Of a DNA stretch of 44,122 nucleotides, positions 23,385 to 32,940 are shown one piece after another. A program made the translations under genes and the position numbers. Positions within the stretch are counted from its first letter, which is position 1. Each line of letters starts with the position of its first letter. A model generated the notes under the pieces. The model did no database searches. It worked only from the letters and a program-made list of their open reading frames with translations, and was not told the origin of the DNA. The stretch is from GWC2-40-17 sp035400705 (lineage in GTDB: Bacteria; Patescibacteriota; Patescibacteriia; Magasanikbacterales; UBA10003), in NCBI GenBank assembly GCA_035400705.1, contig DAOMZV010000003.1, positions 1 through 44,122 of the forward strand. The letters run 5' to 3'.

Positions 23385-24632
23385 TTATTCTTGCCTTAAA
23401 GCGGAAACTGGTTCTAAAAGAGATGCTCGTCTAGCCGGAGTCAGCCCAAAAATTAAACCGACTGTTAAGGAAAAAATTATTGCTATTAAAATTCCGAATA
23501 AAGAAAAATTAAATTCCATGACAAAACCTTGAGAAGCAGCGATTACAAAAATTAAATAAACTAAAAATAAACCAACTAAAATACCTACAAAACCAGCAGC
23601 CAGAGTCATAACTAGAGATTCAAATAAAAATTGAAAAAAGATATCCTGATTAGTAGCACCCACGGACTTCCGCAATCCTATTTCGTAAGTCCTCTCAGAA
23701 ACGGTAACATACATAATATTCATTATGCCTACCCCACCAACCAATAAAGAAATAGCCACTAATGCTAACAACAAGATTGTTAAACCATTAAAAATAGTGT
23801 CAATCATCGACTGGGCCTCAGCCATGGTTGTAACAGAAAAATCATCTTTTTCTGGTGAAGTGATGTTGTGACGTAACCGCAACAATTGAACTATTTCATC
23901 GGCTGTATCATCAATTTTGGTCTGATCTTTAACTACCAAACTAATAAAAATTACATGATCAACTCCCAAAATTTGCTTTTGCAAGGTCTTTACCGGAAGA
24001 TAAATAATACTATCCATGTCCATAAAACCCGCTGCCCCTTGCTTTTCAAAAACGCCAATTACTCGATAATTGGTTCTATTCAATTTAATATTTTTACCCA
24101 AACAATCAGAATCGCCAAATAATTTTTCTTTTACTTTTGAACCTAAAACAGCCACTTTAACCAAACCATCATTTTCCTCTTTGGAAAAGAACCTTCCTTC
24201 CTTTAAATTCATCCTATTAACCTTTAAAAAATCCTCACTGCCACCCCACAACAAACTTTTTTTAATTTGGCCCTCAAAACTAGCTAATTCTTGTCCCGTC
24301 AAACCGGGAGAGATGGCTTCAACATTTTTAAGTTTAGCAATTGCTTCCGCGTCATCATAAGTTAAAGTGGTAATTGTTACACCGGTAGCCAATCCCATGG
24401 CATTATCAGTAGAATTTTTTTTAGTTGAAGGAACCTTAACTTCTATCTGAATCAAATTTGGCCCAAACATCTCTAATTGTCCAGAAACAAATTTTTTCAA
24501 AGAGTCCCCTGCTGACATTACTACAATTACTGCAACAATACCAATAGATATACCTAAAATAGTTAAAGCACTCCGCACTTTATTTTTAAATAAATTATTA
24601 AGAGACGATTTAATTAAATATAACTTATTCAT
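23385..24632 (-). CDS. MacB/FtsX-type ABC transporter permease (second of pair)
   Basis: A 415-residue permease with the MacB layout: an N-terminal membrane segment (RSALTILGISIGIVAVIVVM), an extracytoplasmic domain of about 220 residues (MacB-PCD, including VAVLGSKVKEKLFGDSDCLG and YRVIGVFEKQGAAGFMDMDS), and three C-terminal membrane segments beginning LLLALVAISLLVGGVGIMNI. ERTYEIGLRKSVGATNQDI is the coupling helix that contacts the ATPase. It overlaps the upstream permease gene by 8 bases and has the same length, so the two probably form a heterodimer. Confidence 0.92.
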   Translation of the reverse strand: MNKLYLIKSSLNNLFKNKVRSALTILGISIGIVAVIVVMSAGDSLKKFVSGQLEMFGPNLIQIEVKVPSTKKNSTDNAMGLATGVTITTLTYDDAEAIAKLKNVEAISPGLTGQELASFEGQIKKSLLWGGSEDFLKVNRMNLKEGRFFSKEENDGLVKVAVLGSKVKEKLFGDSDCLGKNIKLNRTNYRVIGVFEKQGAAGFMDMDSIIYLPVKTLQKQILGVDHVIFISLVVKDQTKIDDTADEIVQLLRLRHNITSPEKDDFSVTTMAEAQSMIDTIFNGLTILLLALVAISLLVGGVGIMNIMYVTVSERTYEIGLRKSVGATNQDIFFQFLFESLVMTLAAGFVGILVGLFLVYLIFVIAASQGFVMEFNFSLFGILIAIIFSLTVGLIFGLTPARRASLLEPVSALRQE

Positions 24633-25872
24633 AACGAAGAGCTTCTACTGGTTCTAACTTAGCGGCCTTTTTAGCTGGATAAACACCAAAAATTAAACCA
24701 ATGGCAAAAGATACACCAAAACCTAAGAGTATAGATTGCCAAGAAATAACAAAATCCCAACTATAATTTAAACTTCTAATAATTAAAGAGGTCAAAAAAG
24801 ATAAAATCACACCAATAATAATACCGATCAGACCGGAACAAGAGGAAATAAAAATTGTTTCTGAAAGAAATTGTCTTAGAATATTTTTATAAGTCGCACC
24901 AATAGCTTTACGCAAACCGATTTCTCTAACCCGCTCATTAACAGCTACTAACATAATGTTCATTATACCAATTCCTCCGACTAACAAACCTAAACCGGCT
25001 ACCGCTGTCATAAATAAACGCAAAATGTCAGTAATAGAGCCTAAAACTTGCAGGGCTTGAGCTTGATTGCGAACACTAAAGTCATCTTGAGCTGGGTTAC
25101 TAATATCATGCCTTTCACGCAATAACTGTTGAATTTGTTCCACAGCTGTTATAATATTTTCTTCCTTATCAATTTTGGTTCTAATAAAAGAAACATGATT
25201 TATGCCTAAAAGTATTTTTTGAGCAGTTTTTAAAGGAATAAAAACCTGATTATCATAATTTTGAAAACCAGAAGAACCACGTTTTTTCATCACACCAATT
25301 ACCTTAAAGTTTTCTTTCTTAAGTTTGATTGTTTCTCCAATTGGATTTTGATCGCCAAAAATATCTTCCTTAATTTGACTACCCAAAACGATCACCTTAC
25401 TTAAATCTTTTTCTTCGTCTTTAGTAAAGAATCGTCCATCTTCAATTTGAGTATCTTCAACTTGAAGATAAGAAGCGGTTGTTCCAGAAAAGTTAGTATC
25501 GCTAGAAGTTGAACGCCAAGACAAAGTAGCATTGCCAGAAACATAAGAGGCTACCGCTTCCACATGAGCAATTCTATCAATAATTACCTCAGCATCATTA
25601 TATGTTAAGGTGGCGATAATAATTCCCATTACCGAAGCTGGTGGGCCTTCTTCTTCACTACCGCCCGGGAAAATATTAACTAAATTAGAACCAATACTTT
25701 TTACTTGGTTAAAAACTAAACTTTGAGCTCCGGCTCCAACAGAATTAATAAAAATAACAGCGGCAACACCAATAACAATACCAAGCATTGTTAAAATGGT
25801 ACGTCGTTTATTTTTAATTAAAGTATTAGTAACTAATTTTAAGTTATATAACCAAAACATAAAATAACACAT
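24625..25872 (-). CDS. MacB/FtsX-type ABC transporter permease (first of pair)
   Basis: A 415-residue permease built like its downstream neighbour: RTILTMLGIVIGVAAVIFIN, a large outer domain with KVIVLGSQIKEDIFGDQNPI, then GLGLLVGGIGIMNIMLVAVN and the coupling motif ERVREIGLRKAIGATYKNIL. The ATPase gene stop is immediately upstream, with no gap. An internal ATG at 25860 (MFWLYNLKLV) is an equally plausible start. Most positions differ between the two permeases, so the duplication is old. Confidence 0.92.
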   Translation of the reverse strand: MCYFMFWLYNLKLVTNTLIKNKRRTILTMLGIVIGVAAVIFINSVGAGAQSLVFNQVKSIGSNLVNIFPGGSEEEGPPASVMGIIIATLTYNDAEVIIDRIAHVEAVASYVSGNATLSWRSTSSDTNFSGTTASYLQVEDTQIEDGRFFTKDEEKDLSKVIVLGSQIKEDIFGDQNPIGETIKLKKENFKVIGVMKKRGSSGFQNYDNQVFIPLKTAQKILLGINHVSFIRTKIDKEENIITAVEQIQQLLRERHDISNPAQDDFSVRNQAQALQVLGSITDILRLFMTAVAGLGLLVGGIGIMNIMLVAVNERVREIGLRKAIGATYKNILRQFLSETIFISSCSGLIGIIIGVILSFLTSLIIRSLNYSWDFVISWQSILLGFGVSFAIGLIFGVYPAKKAAKLEPVEALRYE

Positions 25873-26598
25873 CTATTTAACCAAACCGTCTTCAGCTTTT
25901 TTTCTATTTAAAACTTTTTCGTCACTTAAAATTTGTCCGTCTTTAATTCTAATAATTCTTTCAGCAAATTCCGCGGTATAAGTTTCATGAGTAACTAAAA
26001 TTATAGTATGTCGGTGTTGTTTTTCAATATTAAGTTTTTGCAAAATAGTCATCACTAAACCACCAGACTTACTATCTAAATTACCAGTTGGTTCATCGGC
26101 AAAAATTATTTCTGGTTCAGTAACTAAAGCTCGAGCAATAGCTACTCTTTGTTTTTCTCCTCCAGATAATTGGTTAGAGAGATAGTCGGCTCTTTTTTCT
26201 AAACCGACTGCCGCTAAAGCCTTTTTAGCCATCTCATCGTGTTCTTTAACCGGAATTTGGCTATAAAATAACGGCAATTTAATATTTTCCAGTACAGTTG
26301 TTCTAGGCAACAAATTAAACGATTGAAAAATGAAGCCTATCTTGTGATTTCGTAAAGAAGCTAATTCATCATCGGTGAATTTTGTTACATCTTTTCCGTC
26401 TAATTCATAAATACCACAAGATGGACGATCTAGTAATCCTAAAATATGCATTAAAGTTGATTTACCAGAACCCGAGGGACCCATAATAGCTACAAATTCA
26501 CCTTTTTCAATAGAAAAATTAAGATGATGTAAAACTGGAGTTAAAACTTCCTCATTTTTATAATCTTTACACAAATTTTCTATCTTAATTAAAGACAT
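25873..26598 (-). CDS. MacB/LolD-type ABC transporter ATPase
   Basis: A 241-residue nucleotide-binding subunit. Walker A is GPSGSGKST near residue 40, the Q-loop is IGFIFQSFNLLPRTTVLEN, the signature is LSGGEKQRVAIARAL and Walker B is IIFADEPTGNLDSKSGG, with the switch His in IILVTHE. This group drives mechanotransmission across the membrane rather than bulk substrate passage. With the two permeases and the adaptor it makes a complete MacAB-like exporter. The gaps to its neighbours are 0-1 bases. Confidence 0.96.
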   Translation of the reverse strand: MSLIKIENLCKDYKNEEVLTPVLHHLNFSIEKGEFVAIMGPSGSGKSTLMHILGLLDRPSCGIYELDGKDVTKFTDDELASLRNHKIGFIFQSFNLLPRTTVLENIKLPLFYSQIPVKEHDEMAKKALAAVGLEKRADYLSNQLSGGEKQRVAIARALVTEPEIIFADEPTGNLDSKSGGLVMTILQKLNIEKQHRHTIILVTHETYTAEFAERIIRIKDGQILSDEKVLNRKKAEDGLVK

Positions 26599-26599
26599 A

Positions 26600-28357
26600 T
26601 TAATTTTTAATAAAAGTCACTACCTCATCACCTTCGTTGATACCGGAAATAATCTCAATCATTCCGTCGTTACCTCGTAAACCAGTTATCACTTCCCTTT
26701 CTTCAATTTTTTGTTTTTTCTTATCAACTAATATTCTAATGATTTTTTTATTATCTTTAGCTACGATAGCTCTTTCCGGGGCAATTAAAACACTATCTCG
26801 AAAATCAGTAAAAATCACGGCGTTAGCAGTCATTCCTGCCTTGATGCTATCAAATTCTTGAACGGTTATATTTTTATCTATATTTAAGTTTTCCTCTCGA
26901 TTCAAAGAAATTTTAACTTTATAATAAACTACATCGGAAATTAAAGTTTCGGCCGGATCAATCATAGTTACAGAACCTTTAAAGATACGTTCGTCGCCAA
27001 AAGCATCAAGAGTGACATCTACTGTCTGACCAACTTTAACTTTAGCAATATCGGACTCAGCAACATTAACTTCAATTTCGTAATCAGATTCCGCTAACAT
27101 TACCAAAACTGATTGAGAGCTGGAATTAGTTTCTCCCACTTCATTATTTTTTTGAGTAATAATTCCATTTACTGGAGCATAAATAAAAGCCTTGCTTCGA
27201 TTAGCTTCGGTCGACGCCAAATTTGCTTCAGCAGCCTTAACAGAGGCCTGATACGATTCTAAATCAACCTGACGCGGTGGTGCTTTTTTAGACTCCAAAG
27301 CAGCCTGGGCAGAAGAAAGAGCTGCTTCATAAATTTTTATATTAGCCTCATATTGGGCTAATTGAGAGGCTCCAACTGACCCCGGCTCTAAACCATAATT
27401 CAACTTAGCGGTAGCAATATTTTGTTCCCCTCCTAAAACTACACTCTTTTTGGCGGTCACAGAAGTTCGATCAGTATCAATAATAATTTTTTTACTATTA
27501 ATAGTTGTTACGCTTATGCCGTTAGAGGGGTTGGCAGTATCTATTTTATCTAAAACCGTCCAAGTATTATTCAAAGCTGTTCCTGCAGCGTTTAAGGCCG
27601 CCTTAGCTTTGGCCGTAGATTCTTCAATCAAGGTAAAAGAAGAATTAATATCTAAACTATTTAAATTGGATTTAAATTCATTTAAAAAATTTCTAGTAGT
27701 TAAAAAACTAGAACGAGCAGCCGCGTAATAAGAAGAAGAATTATCCAAATTAGTTATTGCCTTATCAAAATCATTATTAGCATTCTCATTTTCTAAACCT
27801 AAAATAGAATCCATGTCGGTCATTGAAGTTTCTAAAGGAGTAATTGACCCTTGTAAGTTAGTTAGCTGATTAATGTAAGCATTTTTATAACTTTGCTCTA
27901 AACTAGCTTTTAAATTATCTAAATCAATTTGAGCTTTACTCAAATTAGCCTCGGCTTTTTGTACATCAGCTTCATACTGGGCAATGATTTCTGAAGTAGC
28001 CCCAGCCATATAAGAATCCAGATTACCCTTGGCTCTAGACAAATCTGCTCTAGCTTGTTCCACAGCAGAATCTAAATTTCTGCTTTCTAGATTAGCTAAT
28101 AGTTGTTTTTCAGTTACCTTATCGCCGACCTTAACATAAATTTTAGCAATCCTACCGACAGTGTCAAAATTTAAATTAATTTCAGTCTTAGATTTAACTG
28201 AACCAGAAGGATCAACGGATTGAATCAGCTTACCTTTAGCCACCATTGCGGTAGACATCTCCTTGGGCTTGACAGAAAACCTTGAAGCAATAACCAAAAC
28301 TATAACGACTACTGCCAAAGTTCCAATGATAATATTTCTTTTTTTCAACCAACGCAT
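26600..28357 (-). CDS. MacA/HlyD-like periplasmic adaptor subunit
   Basis: A 585-residue membrane-fusion protein, longer than most MacA proteins. It has one N-terminal membrane segment (NIIIGTLAVVVIVLVIASRF), a lipoyl half (LNFDTVGRIAKIYVKVGDKV), a long helical hairpin of about 300 residues that carries the extra length, a second lipoyl half (IYAPVNGIITQKNNEVGETN) and the beta-barrel and membrane-proximal parts. A CPR cell is thought to have a single membrane, so no TolC partner is expected, and the adaptor may extend into the cell wall or S-layer. It is followed by the ATPase gene after 1 base. Confidence 0.9.
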   Translation of the reverse strand: MRWLKKRNIIIGTLAVVVIVLVIASRFSVKPKEMSTAMVAKGKLIQSVDPSGSVKSKTEINLNFDTVGRIAKIYVKVGDKVTEKQLLANLESRNLDSAVEQARADLSRAKGNLDSYMAGATSEIIAQYEADVQKAEANLSKAQIDLDNLKASLEQSYKNAYINQLTNLQGSITPLETSMTDMDSILGLENENANNDFDKAITNLDNSSSYYAAARSSFLTTRNFLNEFKSNLNSLDINSSFTLIEESTAKAKAALNAAGTALNNTWTVLDKIDTANPSNGISVTTINSKKIIIDTDRTSVTAKKSVVLGGEQNIATAKLNYGLEPGSVGASQLAQYEANIKIYEAALSSAQAALESKKAPPRQVDLESYQASVKAAEANLASTEANRSKAFIYAPVNGIITQKNNEVGETNSSSQSVLVMLAESDYEIEVNVAESDIAKVKVGQTVDVTLDAFGDERIFKGSVTMIDPAETLISDVVYYKVKISLNREENLNIDKNITVQEFDSIKAGMTANAVIFTDFRDSVLIAPERAIVAKDNKKIIRILVDKKKQKIEEREVITGLRGNDGMIEIISGINEGDEVVTFIKN

Positions 28358-28387
28358 ATTTTTTATTTTAAAAAATTTATTTTTGAT

Positions 28388-29854
28388 TTAATTATTTAAA
28401 ACTATTCCAATATTTTTTTTCCATCCAGTCTTTTTTTCTTTTCTCTGTTGAGAAGACATTTGGAATTTAGTTTCACTTTCTAATAATAAAGGCACTAGTG
28501 GCCACTTTAAGGATTGTCCAGCCAGAGAAGCCACTCCCCATCCAGTCATTTCCGAATTTACAGATTTAAAAACTCTAACCCGAGAAATACCAGCTTGAAA
28601 ATCCAATAAATGTTTATTCTTAGTTAAACCGCCATCCACTTTTACAGACTTAATCTTAATTTTGTAGTTCTTTTTTATTGTTTCTAAAATATCATCAACT
28701 TGAAAAGCCGCTGACTCAACAGCAGCATTAACTAAATGTCCGGCAGTAGTTTGATTAGTTAGTCCCCTAATTAATCCTTGAACTTGAGGCAGCCAATGAG
28801 GAGAACCTAAGCCGGTAAGAGCTGGAACAAAATAAACATTCTTAGAATCTTGAGTTTGTTCCGATAACAAATTAGCTTCGGTATAATCTTTAAATAAACC
28901 TAAATTATCTCTTAGCCACTTTAAAGAACCACCGCTCTGAAAAATACTTCCTTCTAAGGCATAAACAATGGTTTTATTAATTTGCCAAGCAATGGTTGTA
29001 ATTATTTTGGGATTATTTAATTTTATTTTTTCTCCAGCATTAACCACGACAAAACCACCAGTGCCATAAGTTATCTTTGTTTGACCTTTTTTAAAACATT
29101 GTTCCCCGTATAAAGCAGAAGTCTGATCACCACAAACTGCCAAAATAGGAATTTTTTCATCTAAAATAGTCGTTAAACCAAAATTTTGATTGACAGAAAA
29201 AGAAGCTTTGACTGTGGGCAAAATATTTTGAGGAATTCTAAAAATTTTTAACAAATCATTATCCCAAACTAAAGAATTTATATTAAACAGCATCGTCCGG
29301 CTGGCATTAGAAACATCAGTAACGTGTTGTTGTCCTTTAGTAAAATTCCAAATCATCCAAGTATCAACTGTACCAACCAATAAATCATTTTTTCTAATTA
29401 ATTTTTTTGCTTGAGGAACATTGGTAATAATCCATTTAATTTTAGAAGCGGAAAAATAAGGATCTAAACACAAACCGGTACGGCGATAAATTTTATCCTC
29501 AAAACCACGTTTAACTAATTTCTGGCATTCTTCAGCTGTTCTTCTGTCTTGCCAACCAATAGCTTGATAGATTGCCTGTCCGGTTTTTTTTGACCAGGCG
29601 ATGATAGTTTCGCGTTGATTAGTTATTGCTAAGCCTCCAATAGCTAAATTGTTTTTCTGACAAAATTCACCAGCTTGCCTTACAACTTCTTGACTTTTTT
29701 CCCATAGTTCCTGGGGATCTTGTTCTACCCAACCTATCTTAGGATAGGAAGATTTTAATTCAATTTGAAAAATGCCCTTAATTTGCGCCTCGGGAGAAAA
29801 AATCAAAGTTCTAACGGAAGACGTACCGACATCTAAAGAAACAATATATTTCAT
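28388..29854 (-). CDS. glpK: Glycerol kinase
   Basis: A 488-residue FGGY kinase of normal length that makes sn-glycerol-3-phosphate from glycerol and ATP. MKYIVSLDVGTSSVRTLIFS is the phosphate-1 motif. ITNQRETIIAW has the Arg-Glu glycerol ligands, DPYFSASKIKWII has the Tyr, and AVCGDQTSALYGEQCFKKGQ supplies the catalytic Asp and the Gln. YGTGGFVVVNAG and GLTKNKHLLDFQAGI complete the fold. It lies in the same run as gpsA, which makes the same product from DHAP. No glycerol facilitator or glpD is seen nearby. Confidence 0.93.
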   Translation of the reverse strand: MKYIVSLDVGTSSVRTLIFSPEAQIKGIFQIELKSSYPKIGWVEQDPQELWEKSQEVVRQAGEFCQKNNLAIGGLAITNQRETIIAWSKKTGQAIYQAIGWQDRRTAEECQKLVKRGFEDKIYRRTGLCLDPYFSASKIKWIITNVPQAKKLIRKNDLLVGTVDTWMIWNFTKGQQHVTDVSNASRTMLFNINSLVWDNDLLKIFRIPQNILPTVKASFSVNQNFGLTTILDEKIPILAVCGDQTSALYGEQCFKKGQTKITYGTGGFVVVNAGEKIKLNNPKIITTIAWQINKTIVYALEGSIFQSGGSLKWLRDNLGLFKDYTEANLLSEQTQDSKNVYFVPALTGLGSPHWLPQVQGLIRGLTNQTTAGHLVNAAVESAAFQVDDILETIKKNYKIKIKSVKVDGGLTKNKHLLDFQAGISRVRVFKSVNSEMTGWGVASLAGQSLKWPLVPLLLESETKFQMSSQQRKEKKTGWKKNIGIVLNN

Positions 29855-29855
29855 A

Positions 29856-30782
29856 TTAAGAAATTATCCAAATCCAAACAGGCAAAGTTACAGCTGATAA
29901 AACTGTACTTAATAAAATGGCGTTAGCTATTAATTTTTCTTCAATCTTATATTGATGAGCTAAAATAAAATTCATGGTGGCTAGAGGCATGGCTGCTTGC
30001 AAAACAGTTGTTATCATCTCTGTTTTGCCTAAAGGAAAAAACCAAGTCATAACCCAAGCAACAAAAGGCATAACCACAAGAGAACCGATAGTTAAAGCTA
30101 GGGTCAAACTGAAACGTTCTTTTATAGAATTGCCATAAATAAAAATACCGACCGCAAAAAGAGATACAGCTGTAGTAGAGGAAGAAATAATATCTAAAAC
30201 TTTAGTTATAACTGATGGTAAATTAATTTTTAAAAAAGAAAAAGCTACCGCTAGCAAAACGGAAAAAACCATTGGTTTAAAAATAATTTTTATTAAATTA
30301 TTAATTTTTTTTCTCAAAGACACTTCTTTAAAAACCAACCCTTTTTCAATCAAATATATTCCGATTGTTGAAGCTAAAAAAGTTATTAAAGCGGCGCTAA
30401 TTGAAGAATAAGCCACTCCGTCTTTTCCTAATAACAAAGAATGAAAAGGTATACCAATAAAGGCAACATTACCTAAAAAACACCCAACGATAAAAACACC
30501 AAGAGTCTGACGATTTATTTTGAAAACTTTACCTAAAATATAAACTAAAATAATTACAACTAAAACAGCCAGAATGTTTACCAAAACAAAATTAGATTGC
30601 CAAATTGACTTTATATCCATCTTACTTAAAGTCTGAAAAATCAAAACGGGCATGGCAATATAATAAGCATAGTTATTAAGAGCAGAAGACTGCTCTTTAT
30701 TAAACAATTTTATTCTTGTACACAACCAACCCAAAAAAATCAAAATAAATATTGGGATAATGGAATTAATAATTAATATCAT
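29856..30782 (-). CDS. AEC-family transporter (auxin efflux carrier type)
   Basis: A 308-residue protein with about ten hydrophobic segments and the two-half layout of AEC carriers. It starts MILIINSIIPIFILIFLGWL, and IAMPVLIFQTLS is the first conserved loop. VGCFLGNVAFIGIPFHSLLL contains the N-x3-x-GIP motif of the crossover helix. PLATMNFILAHQY is in the second half. Bacterial relatives carry malate or other organic acids, but the substrate is not readable here. It is between gpsA (7-base gap) and glpK (1-base gap). Confidence 0.88.
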   Translation of the reverse strand: MILIINSIIPIFILIFLGWLCTRIKLFNKEQSSALNNYAYYIAMPVLIFQTLSKMDIKSIWQSNFVLVNILAVLVVIILVYILGKVFKINRQTLGVFIVGCFLGNVAFIGIPFHSLLLGKDGVAYSSISAALITFLASTIGIYLIEKGLVFKEVSLRKKINNLIKIIFKPMVFSVLLAVAFSFLKINLPSVITKVLDIISSSTTAVSLFAVGIFIYGNSIKERFSLTLALTIGSLVVMPFVAWVMTWFFPLGKTEMITTVLQAAMPLATMNFILAHQYKIEEKLIANAILLSTVLSAVTLPVWIWIIS

Positions 30783-30789
30783 AATAAAA

Positions 30790-31782
30790 TTATTTTTCTA
30801 AAATTTGCAACATTATCTGACAGGGATCTTTTTTATCATTAACCAAATCATTAACCGCCTTTAAAAGCGGGGTTTTAATTTTACTTTTTTGTAGCAAACG
30901 AGATAAAATTTTTACAGTTGAAGCACCTTCTACTACCTGTCCAATTTCTTTTAAGACATCATTTACAGACAAACCAGAACAAACTTTTTCCCCGAAACGT
31001 CGATTGCGACTTTTTTCTCCAAAACCAGTAGTTAATAAATCACCCATCCCAGCTAATTCATAAAAGGTTTCTTTTCGGCCACCTAAATAAGTTCCGACCA
31101 AAGCCATTTCTTTAATTGCTGCGGTTATAGCGGCCGATTTAGTATTCCAACCGTAGCCCAAACCATCACAAACGCCCAAAATAATTGCATAAACATTTTT
31201 TAAAGCACCCGCTAATTCTGCGCCGATTAAGTCCTTACTATAGCGAACGAAAAAGGTTGAATTTTGAAAAACTTCTTTAAGAATTTTAAAATTATAAATT
31301 TTGGAAGTAGCTATCACTCCGACAGTAGGCACCCCCTGAGAAATTTCTGAGGCAAACAAAGGACCCATTAAAACAGCTAAATTTTTCTGACAAAATCTAG
31401 GGATGTGTTTTTTAATAATTTTAGTAACCGTTAAACCGGTGTTCATTTCTATTCCTTTAGAAGCGCTTAAAATTATTTGTTCCTTATTCAAATAAGTTGC
31501 CATCTTTTCTGATACCCCTTGGGTCACTTGGGTGGGAACGGCCACAATAATTATTTTAGTGTTTTTGATTGTTTCGGATAATTCTAAATGGGCAGTAACA
31601 TGATCATTTAAAGGAACTCCTGGCAAAAATTTTTTGTTTTCATGATGGGTATTAATATTATTAATCGCCTCTTGATCAATTCCCCACATTTTAACCCGAT
31701 AACCATTACCACTAATTAATTTAGCCAAAGCTGTTCCCATGTTGCCAGTACCCAAAATACTAATTTCTATATTTTTACTCAT
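30790..31782 (-). CDS. gpsA: Glycerol-3-phosphate dehydrogenase (NAD(P)+)
   Basis: A 330-residue cytosolic enzyme that reduces DHAP to sn-glycerol-3-phosphate, the usual first step for phospholipids. ISILGTGNMGTALAKLIS is the nucleotide-binding motif. SASKGIEMNTGLTVTKII, GPLFASEISQGVPT and GALKNVYAIILGVCDGLGYG (with the catalytic Lys) follow, and AGMGDLLTTGFGEKSRNRRF holds substrate-contacting residues. The length and order are normal. The ATG overlaps the upstream permease stop by 4 bases. Confidence 0.96.
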   Translation of the reverse strand: MSKNIEISILGTGNMGTALAKLISGNGYRVKMWGIDQEAINNINTHHENKKFLPGVPLNDHVTAHLELSETIKNTKIIIVAVPTQVTQGVSEKMATYLNKEQIILSASKGIEMNTGLTVTKIIKKHIPRFCQKNLAVLMGPLFASEISQGVPTVGVIATSKIYNFKILKEVFQNSTFFVRYSKDLIGAELAGALKNVYAIILGVCDGLGYGWNTKSAAITAAIKEMALVGTYLGGRKETFYELAGMGDLLTTGFGEKSRNRRFGEKVCSGLSVNDVLKEIGQVVEGASTVKILSRLLQKSKIKTPLLKAVNDLVNDKKDPCQIMLQILEK

Positions 31783-32915
31783 ACAAATTGCTTAATTAAA
31801 GTATAGATTGAAGTCACCAAGTAAATGGCGATAATCACGGCACTTAATAATAAAATATGATGCATTCTAAATTTATCTGAGGATAAATCACCTTTTTGTT
31901 TCGCACGCCAATAAATCATAATAATTAAAACGGCAACCACACAACCTAAAACCGAGCCAATAATATCAACGGTTTTGATAAAGCTTCTAAAACCACACAA
32001 AAATAAAAGTAAAGGAACACTGATAGTGGCTGCCCAAGAAAACAAATTTGATTTTTTATAATCCCACAAAAAAACATTTTTAATAGCAGAAGATAAATTA
32101 AGAAAACCACTAGTCATGGCAAATAAAGAAAAAGCGTTAACTAAAAGTAAAAAACTTCCTCCCATTTTTTGTCCCAAACCAATCGTAGCCACCTCTGTTG
32201 TGGATGACCCAGTCACACCTAAGACAGCGGTGGAAAAAAACGCATAAACAAAGGTAATAATTAAACTAGAAAAAATAATCACTCGTTTTAATTTCTTTTG
32301 TTTTGAAGGTAAAAGACTTTCCGCCTGAAGAATAGCCGAGGAACTTTGAAAGGCAAACAAAATAATACCAATAGGAAATAAAAGATTATTAAAAGATATG
32401 GTTTGTAAATGTGGTAAATGTATCTCTGGCATGCTTAAAAAAGAAATCAAAAGAATAATTCCAACAATTACTAAACTCAAAAATAAATCTAATTTTTTAA
32501 CTAGAGCTAGGCCAAAATAAACTAAAACACTCCCTGCCATCCAAAAAGCTATACTCCAAAAAAATAAAGAACCGCCAAATAAACTGGCTAAAATTTGTCC
32601 AGCACCAATAACATAAGCCAAAAGAGCCCCAAAAGAACTAAACAACATTGTTAAGGCCATTATTTTTTTACTTGTTTTGCCCAGATAAAATTCCGCTAAA
32701 CCAGTAAGTTGCATTGGTTGTTTGGTTTTTAAGGCTACTTCCCCCAACATCAAATTTAAACCCAACATTAACAAACCTAATAAAATGATATAAAGCATAC
32801 CCAATCCCCACCCAACCTTATTAACAGCATATGGTATACCTAAAATTCCAGCACCAATTGTGCCGCACAAAAGAACTGCCATAGCCTCAAAAAAAGATAG
32901 AGATTCCTTTTTCAT
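31779..32915 (-). CDS. Aromatic amino-acid permease family protein (HAAAP type)
   Basis: A 378-residue polytopic protein (about 11 hydrophobic segments) resembling the tryptophan/tyrosine permease group of the APC superfamily. The N-terminal FFEAMAVLLCGTIGAGILGI and PYAVNKVGWGLGM form the unwound first helix with the GTIGAG motif used in substrate binding. FAFQSSSAILQAESLLPSKQ is in the middle. The substrate is uncertain, since the family also takes up serine or threonine. A CPR cell with few amino-acid pathways would need uptake systems of this kind. It lies 25 bases after the Nramp-like gene. Confidence 0.85.
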   Translation of the reverse strand: MKKESLSFFEAMAVLLCGTIGAGILGIPYAVNKVGWGLGMLYIILLGLLMLGLNLMLGEVALKTKQPMQLTGLAEFYLGKTSKKIMALTMLFSSFGALLAYVIGAGQILASLFGGSLFFWSIAFWMAGSVLVYFGLALVKKLDLFLSLVIVGIILLISFLSMPEIHLPHLQTISFNNLLFPIGIILFAFQSSSAILQAESLLPSKQKKLKRVIIFSSLIITFVYAFFSTAVLGVTGSSTTEVATIGLGQKMGGSFLLLVNAFSLFAMTSGFLNLSSAIKNVFLWDYKKSNLFSWAATISVPLLLFLCGFRSFIKTVDIIGSVLGCVVAVLIIMIYWRAKQKGDLSSDKFRMHHILLLSAVIIAIYLVTSIYTLIKQFV

Positions 32916-32940
32916 AACTTTTTTAACAACCCGCTCTAAT

